Origin: JAVBLW01 sp031553215 | GTDB taxonomy: Bacteria; Bacillota_I; Bacilli_A; Acholeplasmatales; Anaeroplasmataceae | Direction: 5' to 3' | DNA length: 64,000 nt | Assembly (NCBI GenBank): GCA_031553215.1 | Contig: JAVBLW010000001.1 | Span: 62,001 to 126,000 of the forward strand | Shown here: piece by piece, positions 17,683 to 27,763 of the stretch | Position numbering within the stretch: position 1 is the stretch's first letter | Layout: the number at the start of each line of letters is the position of its first letter | The notes under the pieces: model-generated | The model's input: the letters and a program-made list of their open reading frames with translations, nothing else | The model's database searches: none | Told to the model about the DNA's origin: nothing | Position numbers and translations under genes: made by a program

Positions 17683-17722
17683 ATTAATAAAAATTAAAGA
17701 CCATAGTTTTATCAACTATGGC
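17683..17722 (-). terminator. Putative terminator between comEC and holA
   Basis: CCATAGTT and AACTATGG form an 8-bp stem (17701-17721 region) followed by a loose T-rich run on the minus strand. A second small inverted repeat, CACCA/TGGTG, lies at 17736-17750. The rest of 17660-17782 shows nothing else. Confidence 0.55.
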
Positions 17723-17782
17723 CAATCTATATAAACACCAAAACATGGTGATACTCAATAAGTATATGCGACATTTCAAGGA

Positions 17783-19870
17783 TTAATTCATCTTTCCTAA
17801 TACAATTTTCATTTTTTCTTCATTGATTCTAAATGTAATATTGCCATTTTTAGCAGTTTGATATATTTTTGTTTTATTTAACCTTTCTAATACTTCATTA
17901 GATGGGTGAGAATATAAATTGTTTTCCCCCACACTAATTATACTATATTTAGGATTTGTCACATTAAGAAATTCTTTACTAGTAGAACTTTTTGAACCAT
18001 GATGAGGAATTTTCAATACATCACATTTAAGTGAATTCCCATATTTATTTACTAAATCTAATTCTGCCTCTTCTTCTATATCACCAGTAAATAAGAAAGT
18101 ATAATTGTAAATTGTAACTTTAAGTACTACACTAATATTATTAAGATTAGAATATTCCTTTATTGGTGCAAGTACCTCAAATTTAACATCCGATAAAAAA
18201 AATTTATCACCACTAGCTATCTTCTTGGAATTAATTACATTATCATACTTACTGCATAATATATTTTTTACTTTTATATTCTCTTTTATTTCTTCTATTG
18301 AACCTATATGATCAGTATCTGAATGGGTTATAATCAAATAATCTAGTTCTCTAATTCCCATATCCTTTAAATAGTTTAAATTCTTTCCACTAGAGTCTAT
18401 AAGAAGATTTCCTTTATTATTATTTAGGGAAATAAGAATACTATCACCCTGCCCAACATCAATCATTGTTACTTCTACAAAGAAGTTAAATATATTAATA
18501 TTGTATATCAATAAAAAGTATACTAATGCTAAAATATAACTATTTTTCTTTAATGATTTACCTTCTATTTTTATTAAAAAATAGATTAATAATACATAAT
18601 ATATTACTAACAAGTAAATATTTATATCGCCAAATTTAATTACTAGAAACCGATACTTTGAACATTCATTTATAAGTCTATTAAAGAGAACGGATATTTT
18701 TAATTTATCTAGATTGGTCACTAATAAAATAGAATAAATATATGGTAGGAAGATGTATGAAATTATTATTGTAAATATTGGTGTAAATAAAATAGATAAT
18801 AGATTTATTTCATTATTTATATTTATTACAATCGGCATACTTATAAAAAAACATAATATAGTAATCTTGATTACATTCTTTATTTTATTTGTTCCTCTTA
18901 GTAAGCTTGAACATATTATTAGAAAAAAAGTTAATAAATATGATAACCAAAATCCAACTTGATAAATGTATCTAGGATTAATAAATAAAATCAAAAGAAT
19001 ACTAATGCATAAGATATCTATTTTAGTAAAATTCATACTATATCTTTTAAATATATACCCCGATATCAACATTGTTGATGCACGTACAATAGAAATAGAA
19101 AAGCCACATAAAACCATATAAAAAATTAGAAAAGAAATTATAATATTTTCAATTAAAAGAATTTTCTTAAAGATTTTACTTAATAAAAAATACAAGAAAG
19201 CTACTATTAAATTAATATGAAATCCAGAAACCTGAAATATATGGGATATTCCAATACTACTTATATCATTTTTAATATCTTTATCTAAATCATAATCCCC
19301 AAAAATTAAAGCTTTCATATAATCAAAGGTAGCTTCACTTACTTTTCCTTGATAATAAGAATATATATTATCCTTAATAATTTCCTTACAAAAAGAATTT
19401 CCTATTTTGATTATTTCTTTACCTTTAAATATTACATATATTCCTTTGTTTTCTAGATATTCTTTATAACTGAACCCACCTTTGTATGATGCCTCTTCTG
19501 GAGTGTATGATGTTCCTTTTATTAATACAATATCTCCTATTGAAAATGCTGATGCCGATATGTAGACCAGTACTTTTTCTCTTTTCAACTTTAAAATTAA
19601 ACTATCTTCATCTATTTCTATTATCTGACCCTCTATTTCATCACCTGTAATAGAAGTTTTTTTATTATTTACATTATAATATACTACGAACATTAAAGTT
19701 GTAATAACTATTATAACTGGAATGAAAATCCTTTGTTTTAATATGTATATCAAGTATATTATAAGCAAGAAAATCAAAATAGAATATTTATAGGTTAACG
19801 GCACTAACACTATTGGAATAATAAGAAAATGTATATTATTATATAGTAACTTTATCTTTAATTTTTTCAT
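17783..19870 (-). CDS. comEC: ComEC/Rec2 DNA-uptake channel with metallo-beta-lactamase domain
   Basis: A 695-residue competence protein that carries single-stranded DNA across the membrane. The N-terminal 90 residues contain membrane helices, and an OB-like domain follows (about 75-150). The competence domain with FQVSGFHINLIVAFLY and many helices covers roughly 180-470. The C-terminal metallo-beta-lactamase domain has MIDVGQGDSILI, THSDTDHIGS, LFTGDIEEEAE and KIPHHGSKSSTS. All the metal-binding positions I can see are kept, so it may have nuclease activity. It overlaps the end of comEA by 32 bp, so the two are translationally coupled. Confidence 0.95.
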   Translation of the reverse strand: MKKLKIKLLYNNIHFLIIPIVLVPLTYKYSILIFLLIIYLIYILKQRIFIPVIIVITTLMFVVYYNVNNKKTSITGDEIEGQIIEIDEDSLILKLKREKVLVYISASAFSIGDIVLIKGTSYTPEEASYKGGFSYKEYLENKGIYVIFKGKEIIKIGNSFCKEIIKDNIYSYYQGKVSEATFDYMKALIFGDYDLDKDIKNDISSIGISHIFQVSGFHINLIVAFLYFLLSKIFKKILLIENIIISFLIFYMVLCGFSISIVRASTMLISGYIFKRYSMNFTKIDILCISILLILFINPRYIYQVGFWLSYLLTFFLIICSSLLRGTNKIKNVIKITILCFFISMPIVININNEINLLSILFTPIFTIIISYIFLPYIYSILLVTNLDKLKISVLFNRLINECSKYRFLVIKFGDINIYLLVIYYVLLIYFLIKIEGKSLKKNSYILALVYFLLIYNINIFNFFVEVTMIDVGQGDSILISLNNNKGNLLIDSSGKNLNYLKDMGIRELDYLIITHSDTDHIGSIEEIKENIKVKNILCSKYDNVINSKKIASGDKFFLSDVKFEVLAPIKEYSNLNNISVVLKVTIYNYTFLFTGDIEEEAELDLVNKYGNSLKCDVLKIPHHGSKSSTSKEFLNVTNPKYSIISVGENNLYSHPSNEVLERLNKTKIYQTAKNGNITFRINEEKMKIVLGKMN

Positions 19871-20183
19871 AAATACTTTCGGTAATTATTTTACTCGTCA
19901 CTAATTCATAAGGATCATTAATTCTTTGTGTTTTTCTATATTCAATAATATTGTTTGCTCTAATAGTACCTATTTGTTCTAAAGTCATTAGTTCTTTTAA
20001 TGTTGCATTATTAAGTGATATTTTCCCATCATCAATTTTATTTTCTTTAATATATTCATCATTATATTTAAACAAAGATTCATATAAATCATTCAGACCA
20101 AAAGTATTAATATGAAAATTAAATAAAAAAATACCAACCAATAAGCTTAGTAGTCCAAAAACAAGAATTACCTTATTCTTCAT
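19839..20183 (-). CDS. comEA: ComEA-type DNA receptor (helix-hairpin-helix)
   Basis: A 114-residue competence protein with one N-terminal membrane helix (residues 4-22), a short linker, and a C-terminal double helix-hairpin-helix DNA-binding domain, ISLNNATLKELMTLEQIG, with an IGTIRANNIIEYR hairpin. It is shorter than Bacillus ComEA because the linker is reduced. comEB, which lies between comEA and comEC in Bacillus, is absent. A GAGGTGAT site precedes the ATG. It sits 64 bp after hisIE with no clear terminator between, so readthrough from the his operon is possible. Confidence 0.9.
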   Translation of the reverse strand: MKNKVILVFGLLSLLVGIFLFNFHINTFGLNDLYESLFKYNDEYIKENKIDDGKISLNNATLKELMTLEQIGTIRANNIIEYRKTQRINDPYELVTSKIITESIYEKIKDKVTI

Positions 20184-20247
20184 ATTATCACCTCACTAAA
20201 TAAATAGTGAAATGATAATACTTTTACTAAACTTTGGTTAGCATTTA

Positions 20248-20898
20248 TTAATCTCTTTTATTTAATTCCTCTTCAATGTCTTGCCAAGTAACACCTAGGC
20301 TTGCCATCATTACTGAAACATGATACATGAAATCAGATACTTCAAAAATTACATCTTGTTTACTAGCATCTTTTGCCGCAATTATTATTTCAGAAGCTTC
20401 TTCTCCAACCTTTTTCAAGATTTTATTCATACCTTTATCAAGTAAATAATTAGTATATGAACCTTCTTTAGGGTTATTTTTGCGTTCAATAATTGTATCG
20501 TATAAATTTGTTAACATATTATCTGAAGATTTTACTTTTCCTCTATTTATTGTAATTTCAACACTTTCAGTTAAATCACGATAGAAACAAGTAGATTGTC
20601 CTGTATGGCATGATACACCACCAACTTGTTCAATTTGTAATAAAAGTGCATCTCCATCACAATCAATACTCATACCTTTTAAATATTGATAATAACCAGA
20701 AGTATCTCCTTTAAGCCATAATTCATTTCTACTACGACTAAAATAGTATACTTGCCCAGTTTCTAATGTCTTTAATAAGGCCTCTTCATTCATATAAGCC
20801 ACCATTCTAACTTTTTTTGAGTGATAGTCTTGAACAACTGCAGTTACTAAACCATTCTTATCAAATTTTACTTCTTTAAGCAATTCTTCTTTTGTCAT
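20248..20898 (-). CDS. hisIE: Bifunctional phosphoribosyl-AMP cyclohydrolase / phosphoribosyl-ATP pyrophosphatase
   Basis: A 216-residue fusion for steps 2 and 3 of histidine synthesis. The HisI half (residues 1-115) has VRMVAYMNEEAL, the metal site region DCDGDALLLQIEQ and the zinc cysteines in SCHTGQSTCF. The HisE half (about 120-216) has the helical MazG-like KKVGEEASEIIIAA. The start at 20896-20898 follows GAGGT. It is the last gene of the his operon, 10 bp after hisF. Confidence 0.96.
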   Translation of the reverse strand: MTKEELLKEVKFDKNGLVTAVVQDYHSKKVRMVAYMNEEALLKTLETGQVYYFSRSRNELWLKGDTSGYYQYLKGMSIDCDGDALLLQIEQVGGVSCHTGQSTCFYRDLTESVEITINRGKVKSSDNMLTNLYDTIIERKNNPKEGSYTNYLLDKGMNKILKKVGEEASEIIIAAKDASKQDVIFEVSDFMYHVSVMMASLGVTWQDIEEELNKRD

Positions 20899-20908
20899 AA
20901 ATTTACCT

Positions 20909-21664
20909 CTATAGTCTAACCGGAATATCATTTTCACTTAAATATTCCTTTAATTCCTTTATTCCTAATTCATTGAAATGGAATAACGAAGCCGCTAATG
21001 CTGCATCAGCTTTACCACTAACAAATACATCTTTGAAATGCTCTTTTGAACCTGCACCACCAGAAGCGATAACTGGGATACTAACTGCTTCACTAATTAA
21101 TCTAGTGATTTCAATATCGTATCCTTTTTTTGTACCATCACAGTCCATACTAGTTAAAAGAATTTCACCAGCTCCACGACGTTCAACTTCTTTTGCCCAT
21201 TCTACTGCATTTAAACCCGTTTTAGTTCTTCCACCATGAATAACTACTTCATAGAATTCTCCATTGTGTTTAACATCAATAGCCACTACAATACATTGAT
21301 TTCCAAATTTCTTTGAACCTTCATTAATTAAATCCGGTGTTTGAACAGCGCTAGTATTAATAGAAATCTTATCTGCACCAGCATTTAAAATTTTAGAAAT
21401 ATCATCAATAGTTCTAATTCCACCACCAACAGTAAATGGAATAAAAACAACTTCTGCTGTCTTTTTAACAACATCAACTATTGTTTCACGATTTTCGTTT
21501 GATGCAGTTATATCTAAGAAAACTAGTTCATCTGCACCACACTCACTATATCCTTTAGCTATCTCAACTGGATCACCAGCATCAATTAAATTTATAAAAT
21601 TAACACCTTTTACAACACGTCCATTTTTTACATCTAGACATGGGATAATTCTTTTTCCTAACAT
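20909..21664 (-). CDS. hisF: Imidazole glycerol phosphate synthase cyclase subunit
   Basis: A 251-residue TIM barrel that joins the ammonia from HisH to PRFAR, giving IGP and AICAR. The N-terminus MLGKRIIPCLDVKNGRVVKG carries the catalytic Asp, the second catalytic Asp is in LTSMDCDGTKKGYD, and PFTVGGGIRT and VIASGGAGS bind phosphate. It starts 1 bp after the hisA stop, as part of the tightly packed operon. Confidence 0.97.
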   Translation of the reverse strand: MLGKRIIPCLDVKNGRVVKGVNFINLIDAGDPVEIAKGYSECGADELVFLDITASNENRETIVDVVKKTAEVVFIPFTVGGGIRTIDDISKILNAGADKISINTSAVQTPDLINEGSKKFGNQCIVVAIDVKHNGEFYEVVIHGGRTKTGLNAVEWAKEVERRGAGEILLTSMDCDGTKKGYDIEITRLISEAVSIPVIASGGAGSKEHFKDVFVSGKADAALAASLFHFNELGIKELKEYLSENDIPVRL

Positions 21665-21665
21665 A

Positions 21666-22379
21666 CTATTCGAACTCCTTTTCGGCTTTGCTTAAATCAA
21701 TTGTTCCTAAATATATTGCTTTACCAATAATTACACCTTCACAACCAATTTCATTTACATTTCGTAAATCTTCAATAGTCGCAACACCACCAGATGCAAT
21801 AATCTCTAAATTTGTATTATCAACTAATTTCTTTGTTTGCTCTAAATTTACTCCAGTCATAGTACCATCTTTACTTATATCAGTAAAAATTATGTATTTA
21901 ACCCCAGTTTTTTCTAATTCCTTGCAAAATTCTAGTGCATCTAATTTAGTATCTTCAAGCCAACCATTGATAGCTACCTTAAATTCTTTCGCATCTACAC
22001 CAACAACGATTTTTTCATTTCCAAACATTTCAATTGCTTCTTTTACTATACTAGGGTTTTTTACAGCAATACTACCTAAAATAACTCTTGAAACACCTAA
22101 ATCTAAAATCATCTTAATTTGTTCAATGTTTCGTATTCCTCCACCAAGCTCAACGGGAATATTTATATTTTTAACTATTTCTTTAATAACTTCTAGGTTT
22201 TTACTAACTCCATCCTTAGCTCCATCTAAATCAACTAAATGAAGGAATTTAGCTCCTTGACTTTCCCATTTCTTCGCCATTTCTACTGGTTCACCAAAGG
22301 TAGTCATTTGATTGTAATCACCTTTAAAAAGACGCACACATTTACCGTCTTTTAAGTCTATTGCTGGATATAATCTCAT
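21666..22379 (-). CDS. hisA: ProFAR isomerase (HisA)
   Basis: A 237-residue TIM barrel that performs the Amadori rearrangement of ProFAR. MRLYPAIDLKDGKCVRLFKG carries the catalytic Asp. VELGGGIRN, FTDISKDGTMTGVN (second Asp) and IIASGGVATIEDL are the family signatures. The ATG overlaps the end of hisH by 4 bp (ATGA-type coupling). Confidence 0.97.
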   Translation of the reverse strand: MRLYPAIDLKDGKCVRLFKGDYNQMTTFGEPVEMAKKWESQGAKFLHLVDLDGAKDGVSKNLEVIKEIVKNINIPVELGGGIRNIEQIKMILDLGVSRVILGSIAVKNPSIVKEAIEMFGNEKIVVGVDAKEFKVAINGWLEDTKLDALEFCKELEKTGVKYIIFTDISKDGTMTGVNLEQTKKLVDNTNLEIIASGGVATIEDLRNVNEIGCEGVIIGKAIYLGTIDLSKAEKEFE

Positions 22380-22990
22380 AGTTCACCAAAATTTCTTAAA
22401 ATTTGCAGTCCAATATCTCCACTTTTTTCAGGGTGAAATTGTACTCCATATATATTATTTTTTTCTACACTAGCCCCATATGAAACACCATATGTAGCAT
22501 ATGAACTTACAATATCACTTTCACTAACCAAGTGGTATGAGTGAACAAAATATACATATGAACCATTCTTAATGTTCTTTAAGATGGTATTATTTTTCTT
22601 TATATCTAAAGTATTCCATCCCATATGAGGAACCTTTAATTTATTATTCATGTTATCAATGCCATTAAATTTTACTATTTCACCCTTTAATAAACCTAAA
22701 CCTTTATGTTTACCAAATTCATATGAATATTCAAATAGCATTTGCATTCCAACACATATTCCAAGTAATGGAATATTTTTTTCTACTACACTTTGGATAA
22801 CACCCTCAAATCCTCTTGCTCTAAAAGTGTCTATAGCGTCTTTAAATGCGCCAACTCCCGGAAGTACAACTTTATCTGCCGATAATATTACATCCTTATC
22901 AGACGTAATACAAGCATCAAAACCAATACTTTTAAAAGCATTTAATACGCTATGTAGATTGCCTACTCCATAATCTATTATTGCAATCAT
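22376..22990 (-). CDS. hisH: Imidazole glycerol phosphate synthase glutaminase subunit
   Basis: A 204-residue class I glutamine amidotransferase, partner of HisF. The nucleophile lies in PLLGICVGMQMLFE, the oxyanion region in LPGVGAF, and the His/Glu of the triad in YGVQFHPEKS. It begins exactly where hisB ends and overlaps hisA by 4 bp. Confidence 0.97.
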   Translation of the reverse strand: MIAIIDYGVGNLHSVLNAFKSIGFDACITSDKDVILSADKVVLPGVGAFKDAIDTFRARGFEGVIQSVVEKNIPLLGICVGMQMLFEYSYEFGKHKGLGLLKGEIVKFNGIDNMNNKLKVPHMGWNTLDIKKNNTILKNIKNGSYVYFVHSYHLVSESDIVSSYATYGVSYGASVEKNNIYGVQFHPEKSGDIGLQILRNFGEL

Positions 22991-23574
22991 TATAAAGTTC
23001 CTTTCGTTGATGGAACACCTTTAATTCTTGGATTTATTTCTACAGCGTCTCTTAATAATCTACCAGTAGCCTTAAACATAGCTTCAATTATATGATGAGC
23101 ATTTTGACCTCTAATAACTAAAAAATGTAGATTCATCTGTGCATTTAATGCAAAAGCTCTAAAGAACTCTTCGGTAGTTTCAGTTTCAAAATCTCCACAT
23201 TTCGGAGTATCAAATTCATAATCCATTTGGAAGAATCCACGACCTGATAAATCACCAGCTCCCAAGACTAATGCTTCATCCATTGGAATTGTATAAGAAG
23301 CATAACGATTTATACCGTACTTATTACCAACCGCTTCTAATATTGCTTCACCTAAAACAATACCAGTATCTTCTACAGTATGATGAGTATCAACGTGTAA
23401 ATCTCCATTAACTTTAACTTCTAAATCAAATAAAGAATGTTTAGCAAAGCTTGTTAACATATGATCAAAAAATCCAATACCAGTCGAAATATTACTTTTA
23501 CCTTCACCATCTAAATTGATAGTAACTTCAATATTTGTTTCTTTTGTTATTCTTTTCTTTGTTACACTACGCAT
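22990..23574 (-). CDS. hisB: Imidazoleglycerol-phosphate dehydratase
   Basis: A 194-residue single-domain HisB without the histidinol-phosphatase fusion seen in enterobacteria. Metal-binding motifs are GIGFFDHMLTSFAKHSLFD, DTHHTVEDTGIVLG and the C-terminal QNAHHIIEAMFKA. I take the ATG at 23572-23574 (GGTGG 9 nt upstream) rather than the GTG two codons earlier. The gene overlaps hisC by 8 bp. Confidence 0.96.
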   Translation of the reverse strand: MRSVTKKRITKETNIEVTINLDGEGKSNISTGIGFFDHMLTSFAKHSLFDLEVKVNGDLHVDTHHTVEDTGIVLGEAILEAVGNKYGINRYASYTIPMDEALVLGAGDLSGRGFFQMDYEFDTPKCGDFETETTEEFFRAFALNAQMNLHFLVIRGQNAHHIIEAMFKATGRLLRDAVEINPRIKGVPSTKGTL

Positions 23575-24607
23575 TTTCACGCACCACCTTTAAGAACATA
23601 TCATTTTCTTCTTTAAATCCAATAGTTAAACGGTAATATACATCTGTATTATACATCATTTTTCTAATATATATTTTATTATTTACTAATTCACTTACAA
23701 TCTTATCATTTAATCTCATCCATATAAAATTAGCATTTGATTCATAAACTTCAATATTACTTTCTTTTAATATATTAAATACTCTATCTCGTTCATTTTT
23801 CAAATATAGAATATTATCCTTAAAAGCATCTTTATTTTTAATTACGATACTTGCAAGTAATTGAGTCATAATATTTAAATTATATGGAGCCTTAACTGCA
23901 TCAATAATTGTAATATTTTCAGGATTACTAATAGCATATCCACATCTCATACTAGCTAGTGAATAGGCTTTAGAAAAAGTTCTTAAAATAATTACATTAT
24001 CATAAATATCTATTAAATCCATATTATTTTCATTAGAAAACTCAGTATAAGCCTCATCTAAAACTACTAGTTCCTTAGTAGATTCAATTATTCTAATAAT
24101 ATCTGATTTTGCCATAATACATCCAGTCGGATTATTAGGAGAACAAATTATAATCATCTTTGGATTATTTGCTTTTATTCCCTCTATTACTGCATCTACA
24201 TCATAAGTAAAATCTTTTTTTAAGTCAATTTCTACAACTGATGCATCATGTATTCTAGCAAATTCCTTATACATACTAAACGATGGTTTAACAGTCAATA
24301 CAATATCATTTTCACTAATAACAGCTTTAAATATTGCATCTATCATTTCATCACTACCAACACCAGAAGTAACTTTAGATATATCTAGGTTATAAGCATT
24401 CGCTAAAGCCTGTCTTAAAATGGTATTATCGGTATCAGGATATCTACTAAATTCAAACTTATTGATTTCATCAGTAAATTCTTTTAATATACTCTTTGGA
24501 AGGTTAAAAGGCGATTCATTAGCATTTAACACAATCCCATCAGTAATTTTTGGAGAATGATACGGAACCATCCCTTTTAATTGTTTTCTTAAATATTTCA
24601 CCTTCAA
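23567..24607 (-). CDS. hisC: Histidinol-phosphate aminotransferase
   Basis: A 346-residue PLP-dependent class II aminotransferase. SPNNPTGCIM, VLDEAYTEF, the Schiff-base lysine in LRTFSKAYSLASMRCGYA and the C-terminal IWMRL segment are all conserved. It transfers the amino group of glutamate to imidazole acetol phosphate. It follows hisD after 13 bp. Confidence 0.96.
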   Translation of the reverse strand: MKVKYLRKQLKGMVPYHSPKITDGIVLNANESPFNLPKSILKEFTDEINKFEFSRYPDTDNTILRQALANAYNLDISKVTSGVGSDEMIDAIFKAVISENDIVLTVKPSFSMYKEFARIHDASVVEIDLKKDFTYDVDAVIEGIKANNPKMIIICSPNNPTGCIMAKSDIIRIIESTKELVVLDEAYTEFSNENNMDLIDIYDNVIILRTFSKAYSLASMRCGYAISNPENITIIDAVKAPYNLNIMTQLLASIVIKNKDAFKDNILYLKNERDRVFNILKESNIEVYESNANFIWMRLNDKIVSELVNNKIYIRKMMYNTDVYYRLTIGFKEENDMFLKVVRENA

Positions 24608-24620
24608 AACCTACTTTCTA

Positions 24621-25904
24621 TTATTTTCTCACTTTAACGCTTAAAGCATGCATCTCTAAGCCTTCTTCATTCGCAAAATCAATTACTTCATCCGCAAGAT
24701 CCAATAATGCATCTTTAGTAAAATTAATAATGCTACTTTTCTTTATAAAATCATCTACTCCAAGTGGAGAGAAAAATCTTGATGTTTTCACAGTTGGAAG
24801 CACGTGATTAGGCCCAGCCATATAATCACCTAATGCTTCTGGTGTATAATGCCCTAAAAAGATAGCTCCTGCATTTTTTATATCATCTAAATAATCAAAT
24901 GCATTATCAACACAAACCTCTAAATGTTCTGGTGCTATCTCATTTGACAAAGCTATAGCTTCCTTCATATCAGATACAATCAATGCACGACAATATGATT
25001 TTAATGATTCATCTAGAATATGTTTTCTTGATGAAGTAGCATAGAAATTTTCAACTTCTTTCGATACTTCCATAGCTAACTTTTTACTTGTAGTAACTAA
25101 AACACTTGATGCTAATTCATCATGTTCTGCTTGTCCAAGTAAATCTGCAGCTACATATTTAGGATTAGCACTTTCATCAGCTATTACTAAAATCTCACTT
25201 GGTCCAGCAATTGAATCAATTCCAACTTGACCAAAAACACTCTTTTTAGCTAAAGCAACATAAATATTACCAGGTCCAACAATCTTATCAACCTTTGGAA
25301 CTAAATTAGTTCCATATGTTAATGCAGCAATTGCTTGTGCCCCACCAATTTTAATTAATTTATCAACATCACAAATATAAGCCGCAGCTAATACTAATGG
25401 ATTAATATATCCATTAACAGCTGGAGTAACCATAATTACTTCCTCAACACCAGCAACCTTAGCTGGTACTATATTCATAATAACAGATGACGGGTAAGCA
25501 GCCTTACCACCAGGTACATATACTCCAACTTTAGAAAGTGGTGTAAATTTTTGTCCTAGCTTTTCACCTTCATTTTCTTCAACAATCCAAGTATTTCTTA
25601 CTTGATGTTTGTGATATGCCCATACTCTATCCTTAGAAGTTTCTAATATTTCTCTCATTCTTGGACTAATGTTATTATAAGCATCTTCCATTTCTTTTTT
25701 AGAAACAATAAGACTATCTAGTGTAGCAAATTTATCATCAAACATATTTGTGTATTTCAAAACGGCTTGATCTCTATTTTGCTTTACATCCTTCAAAATA
25801 TTATTAACCGTTTCTACATATTTGCCATCATCAACAATTCCTCTCTCATCAAGAGTTTTAAGGAATTCATCGATTTCATTTTTATTATTTAATATTTTTA
25901 ACAT
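24621..25904 (-). CDS. hisD: Histidinol dehydrogenase
   Basis: A 427-residue zinc enzyme that performs the last two oxidations of histidine synthesis with NAD+. The signatures KVGVYVPGGKAAYPSSVIMN, IDSIAGPSEILVIAD, LLGQAEHDELASSVLV and APEHLEVCVDNA are present, with Glu and His catalytic and zinc residues in place. The start at 25902-25904 follows GAGGTGA; the longer frame would begin inside that ribosome-binding site. Confidence 0.97.
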   Translation of the reverse strand: MLKILNNKNEIDEFLKTLDERGIVDDGKYVETVNNILKDVKQNRDQAVLKYTNMFDDKFATLDSLIVSKKEMEDAYNNISPRMREILETSKDRVWAYHKHQVRNTWIVEENEGEKLGQKFTPLSKVGVYVPGGKAAYPSSVIMNIVPAKVAGVEEVIMVTPAVNGYINPLVLAAAYICDVDKLIKIGGAQAIAALTYGTNLVPKVDKIVGPGNIYVALAKKSVFGQVGIDSIAGPSEILVIADESANPKYVAADLLGQAEHDELASSVLVTTSKKLAMEVSKEVENFYATSSRKHILDESLKSYCRALIVSDMKEAIALSNEIAPEHLEVCVDNAFDYLDDIKNAGAIFLGHYTPEALGDYMAGPNHVLPTVKTSRFFSPLGVDDFIKKSSIINFTKDALLDLADEVIDFANEEGLEMHALSVKVRK

Positions 25905-25916
25905 ATAATTCACCTC

Positions 25917-26546
25917 TTAAATCAGTGCTCTTAAACCATTCACAATCGCATTAATTTCTTCATATTTTACCTTTAAGCTAGCGTTATTAACAATTAATCT
26001 AGCAGAAAGATTTTCTATTTCTTCTAAAACACATAGCCCATTTTCAACTAATGTTTTTCCACTTTCAACTATATCAACAATAACATCACTTAATCCTACT
26101 AAAGGACCTAATTCAACTGATCCATTTAATTTTATTATTTCAACATTACGATTAGTTTTTTCAAAATATTTTTTTGCAATATTAGGATACTTAGTAGCAA
26201 CTCTAATAGTTTTTCCACTATTTAATATAGTTACTGCATCACTTGGTCCAGCAACACACATTCTACACTTCCCAAATCCTAAATCTAATATTTCAGTAAT
26301 ATCTCTATTCTCTTCTAAAATAGTATCTTTTCCAACAACACCAATGTCTGCAATACCATAATCAACAAATGTAGGAACATCACTTGGTTTTGACAAGAAA
26401 AACGCATATCTATCATCGCTAGATGTAATAACCAATTTTCTAGTATCTTCGGTAATTTCTACGTCAGTAATATTTAAAGTTTTTAGCATTTCTAAAATTC
26501 TATTGGCTAATCTTCCTTTTGATAAGGCAAATGTAATTTCCGCCAT
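25917..26546 (-). CDS. hisG: ATP phosphoribosyltransferase, short form
   Basis: A 209-residue short HisG, which lacks the C-terminal regulatory domain and needs HisZ. It catalyses the first committed step. The family pattern is seen in MAEITFALSKGRLANRILEM, DIGVVGKDTILEE, CVAGPSD and DVIVDIVESGKTLVENGL. The start at 26544-26546 is 1 bp after the hisZ stop, and its ribosome-binding site GGTGGTGA lies within the hisZ end. Confidence 0.96.
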   Translation of the reverse strand: MAEITFALSKGRLANRILEMLKTLNITDVEITEDTRKLVITSSDDRYAFFLSKPSDVPTFVDYGIADIGVVGKDTILEENRDITEILDLGFGKCRMCVAGPSDAVTILNSGKTIRVATKYPNIAKKYFEKTNRNVEIIKLNGSVELGPLVGLSDVIVDIVESGKTLVENGLCVLEEIENLSARLIVNNASLKVKYEEINAIVNGLRALI

Positions 26547-26547
26547 T

Positions 26548-27753
26548 TTATTCACCACCAAGTTCAATAATTTCTAATTTGTCGTTTGTATAATTAAGAA
26601 CACGATTATACTTATTTATCTTTGCATATTCAATTGCTTCATTTAAACTATAAAATACACTTTCAGAAACAATTATTCCTTGTTCTCTAAATTCTGTATT
26701 TTTCTCCAATGCAAAAGAATGTCCCTCACTATCACAATGTGATAGATATTTTATATGACTAATACTTATTAAATCATGATTCATAACATATTCTAAGATC
26801 GAATCTACATGCAATCCAAATCCAATCATCGGACGACTAGCACCAAAATTAGATAATAATGAATCACATCTTCCTCCACTAACAACAGCTCTACCTATAC
26901 CTTCCGCAAATACTTGGAAAGTAAGACCTGTATAATACTTTGCAGAAGAGTATACACTGAAGTCAAATACAACCTTATTTTGTAATCCTAACTTCATTAG
27001 TTCGTGATATACAATTGATAATCTTTCTAGATATTTTATAGAATCAAATCCTTCTAATCTAGCTATTACACTATCTAAGAAATTTAATTTACCAGCATTA
27101 CTCATAATCATCAATACTAAATCTACATATTTATTATCTATTTTATATTCAACCATTTTATTCTTTAAAGAAACAAAATCTTTACTTTCGATAATGCTGA
27201 ATAATATTTCTCTTTGGTTATTAGATAAATTAAATTCGTTAAATAATCCTTCAATAAATTCTGTACTTCCAATATGGATAGTAAATTTATCTAGTCCAAT
27301 TTTCTTTAATGACTTAAAAGCTAAAGTAATACATTCTACATCAGATTTCACATTATCTACACCAATAATTTCGATACCGGCTTGAGTAAATTCATGTGAT
27401 TTACCTTGATAAGCTCTAGGATATCTAAATGTATTTGCTATATAGCAATATTTTTTAGGGAATATTGCATTTGCATCATGAGTAGCTACGATCCTAGCAA
27501 TTGAAGAAGTCATATCATTTCTTAATGCTAAAACTTCTCCTTGTCTATTTATTAAGCTATAAAGGGTTGGTTGTTGTAAAACATGACCATTACTAAAAAC
27601 ATCTATATATTCAAAAGTAGGAGTTTTTACTAACTCATATCCATGGCATATAAATAAATCCTTTATTCTTTTTTCTATTTCTTCCTTAACAAGGAGTTCC
27701 TTACCTAAGTAATCCTTAACGCCTTCGGATGTATGTAATTTATAATTCTTCAT
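26548..27753 (-). CDS. hisZ: ATP phosphoribosyltransferase regulatory subunit
   Basis: A 401-residue HisRS paralogue that confers histidine feedback on short HisG. The class II synthetase core is clear: TSEGVKDYLGKELLVKEEIE, a motif-2-like LRNDMTSSIARIVAT, YCYIANTFRYPRAYQGKSHEF, and GRAVVSGGRCDSLLSNFG. The anticodon-binding domain of true HisRS is replaced by a short degenerate tail. Adjacent short hisG confirms the role. Confidence 0.93.
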   Translation of the reverse strand: MKNYKLHTSEGVKDYLGKELLVKEEIEKRIKDLFICHGYELVKTPTFEYIDVFSNGHVLQQPTLYSLINRQGEVLALRNDMTSSIARIVATHDANAIFPKKYCYIANTFRYPRAYQGKSHEFTQAGIEIIGVDNVKSDVECITLAFKSLKKIGLDKFTIHIGSTEFIEGLFNEFNLSNNQREILFSIIESKDFVSLKNKMVEYKIDNKYVDLVLMIMSNAGKLNFLDSVIARLEGFDSIKYLERLSIVYHELMKLGLQNKVVFDFSVYSSAKYYTGLTFQVFAEGIGRAVVSGGRCDSLLSNFGASRPMIGFGLHVDSILEYVMNHDLISISHIKYLSHCDSEGHSFALEKNTEFREQGIIVSESVFYSLNEAIEYAKINKYNRVLNYTNDKLEIIELGGE

Positions 27754-27763
27754 AAAATCACTC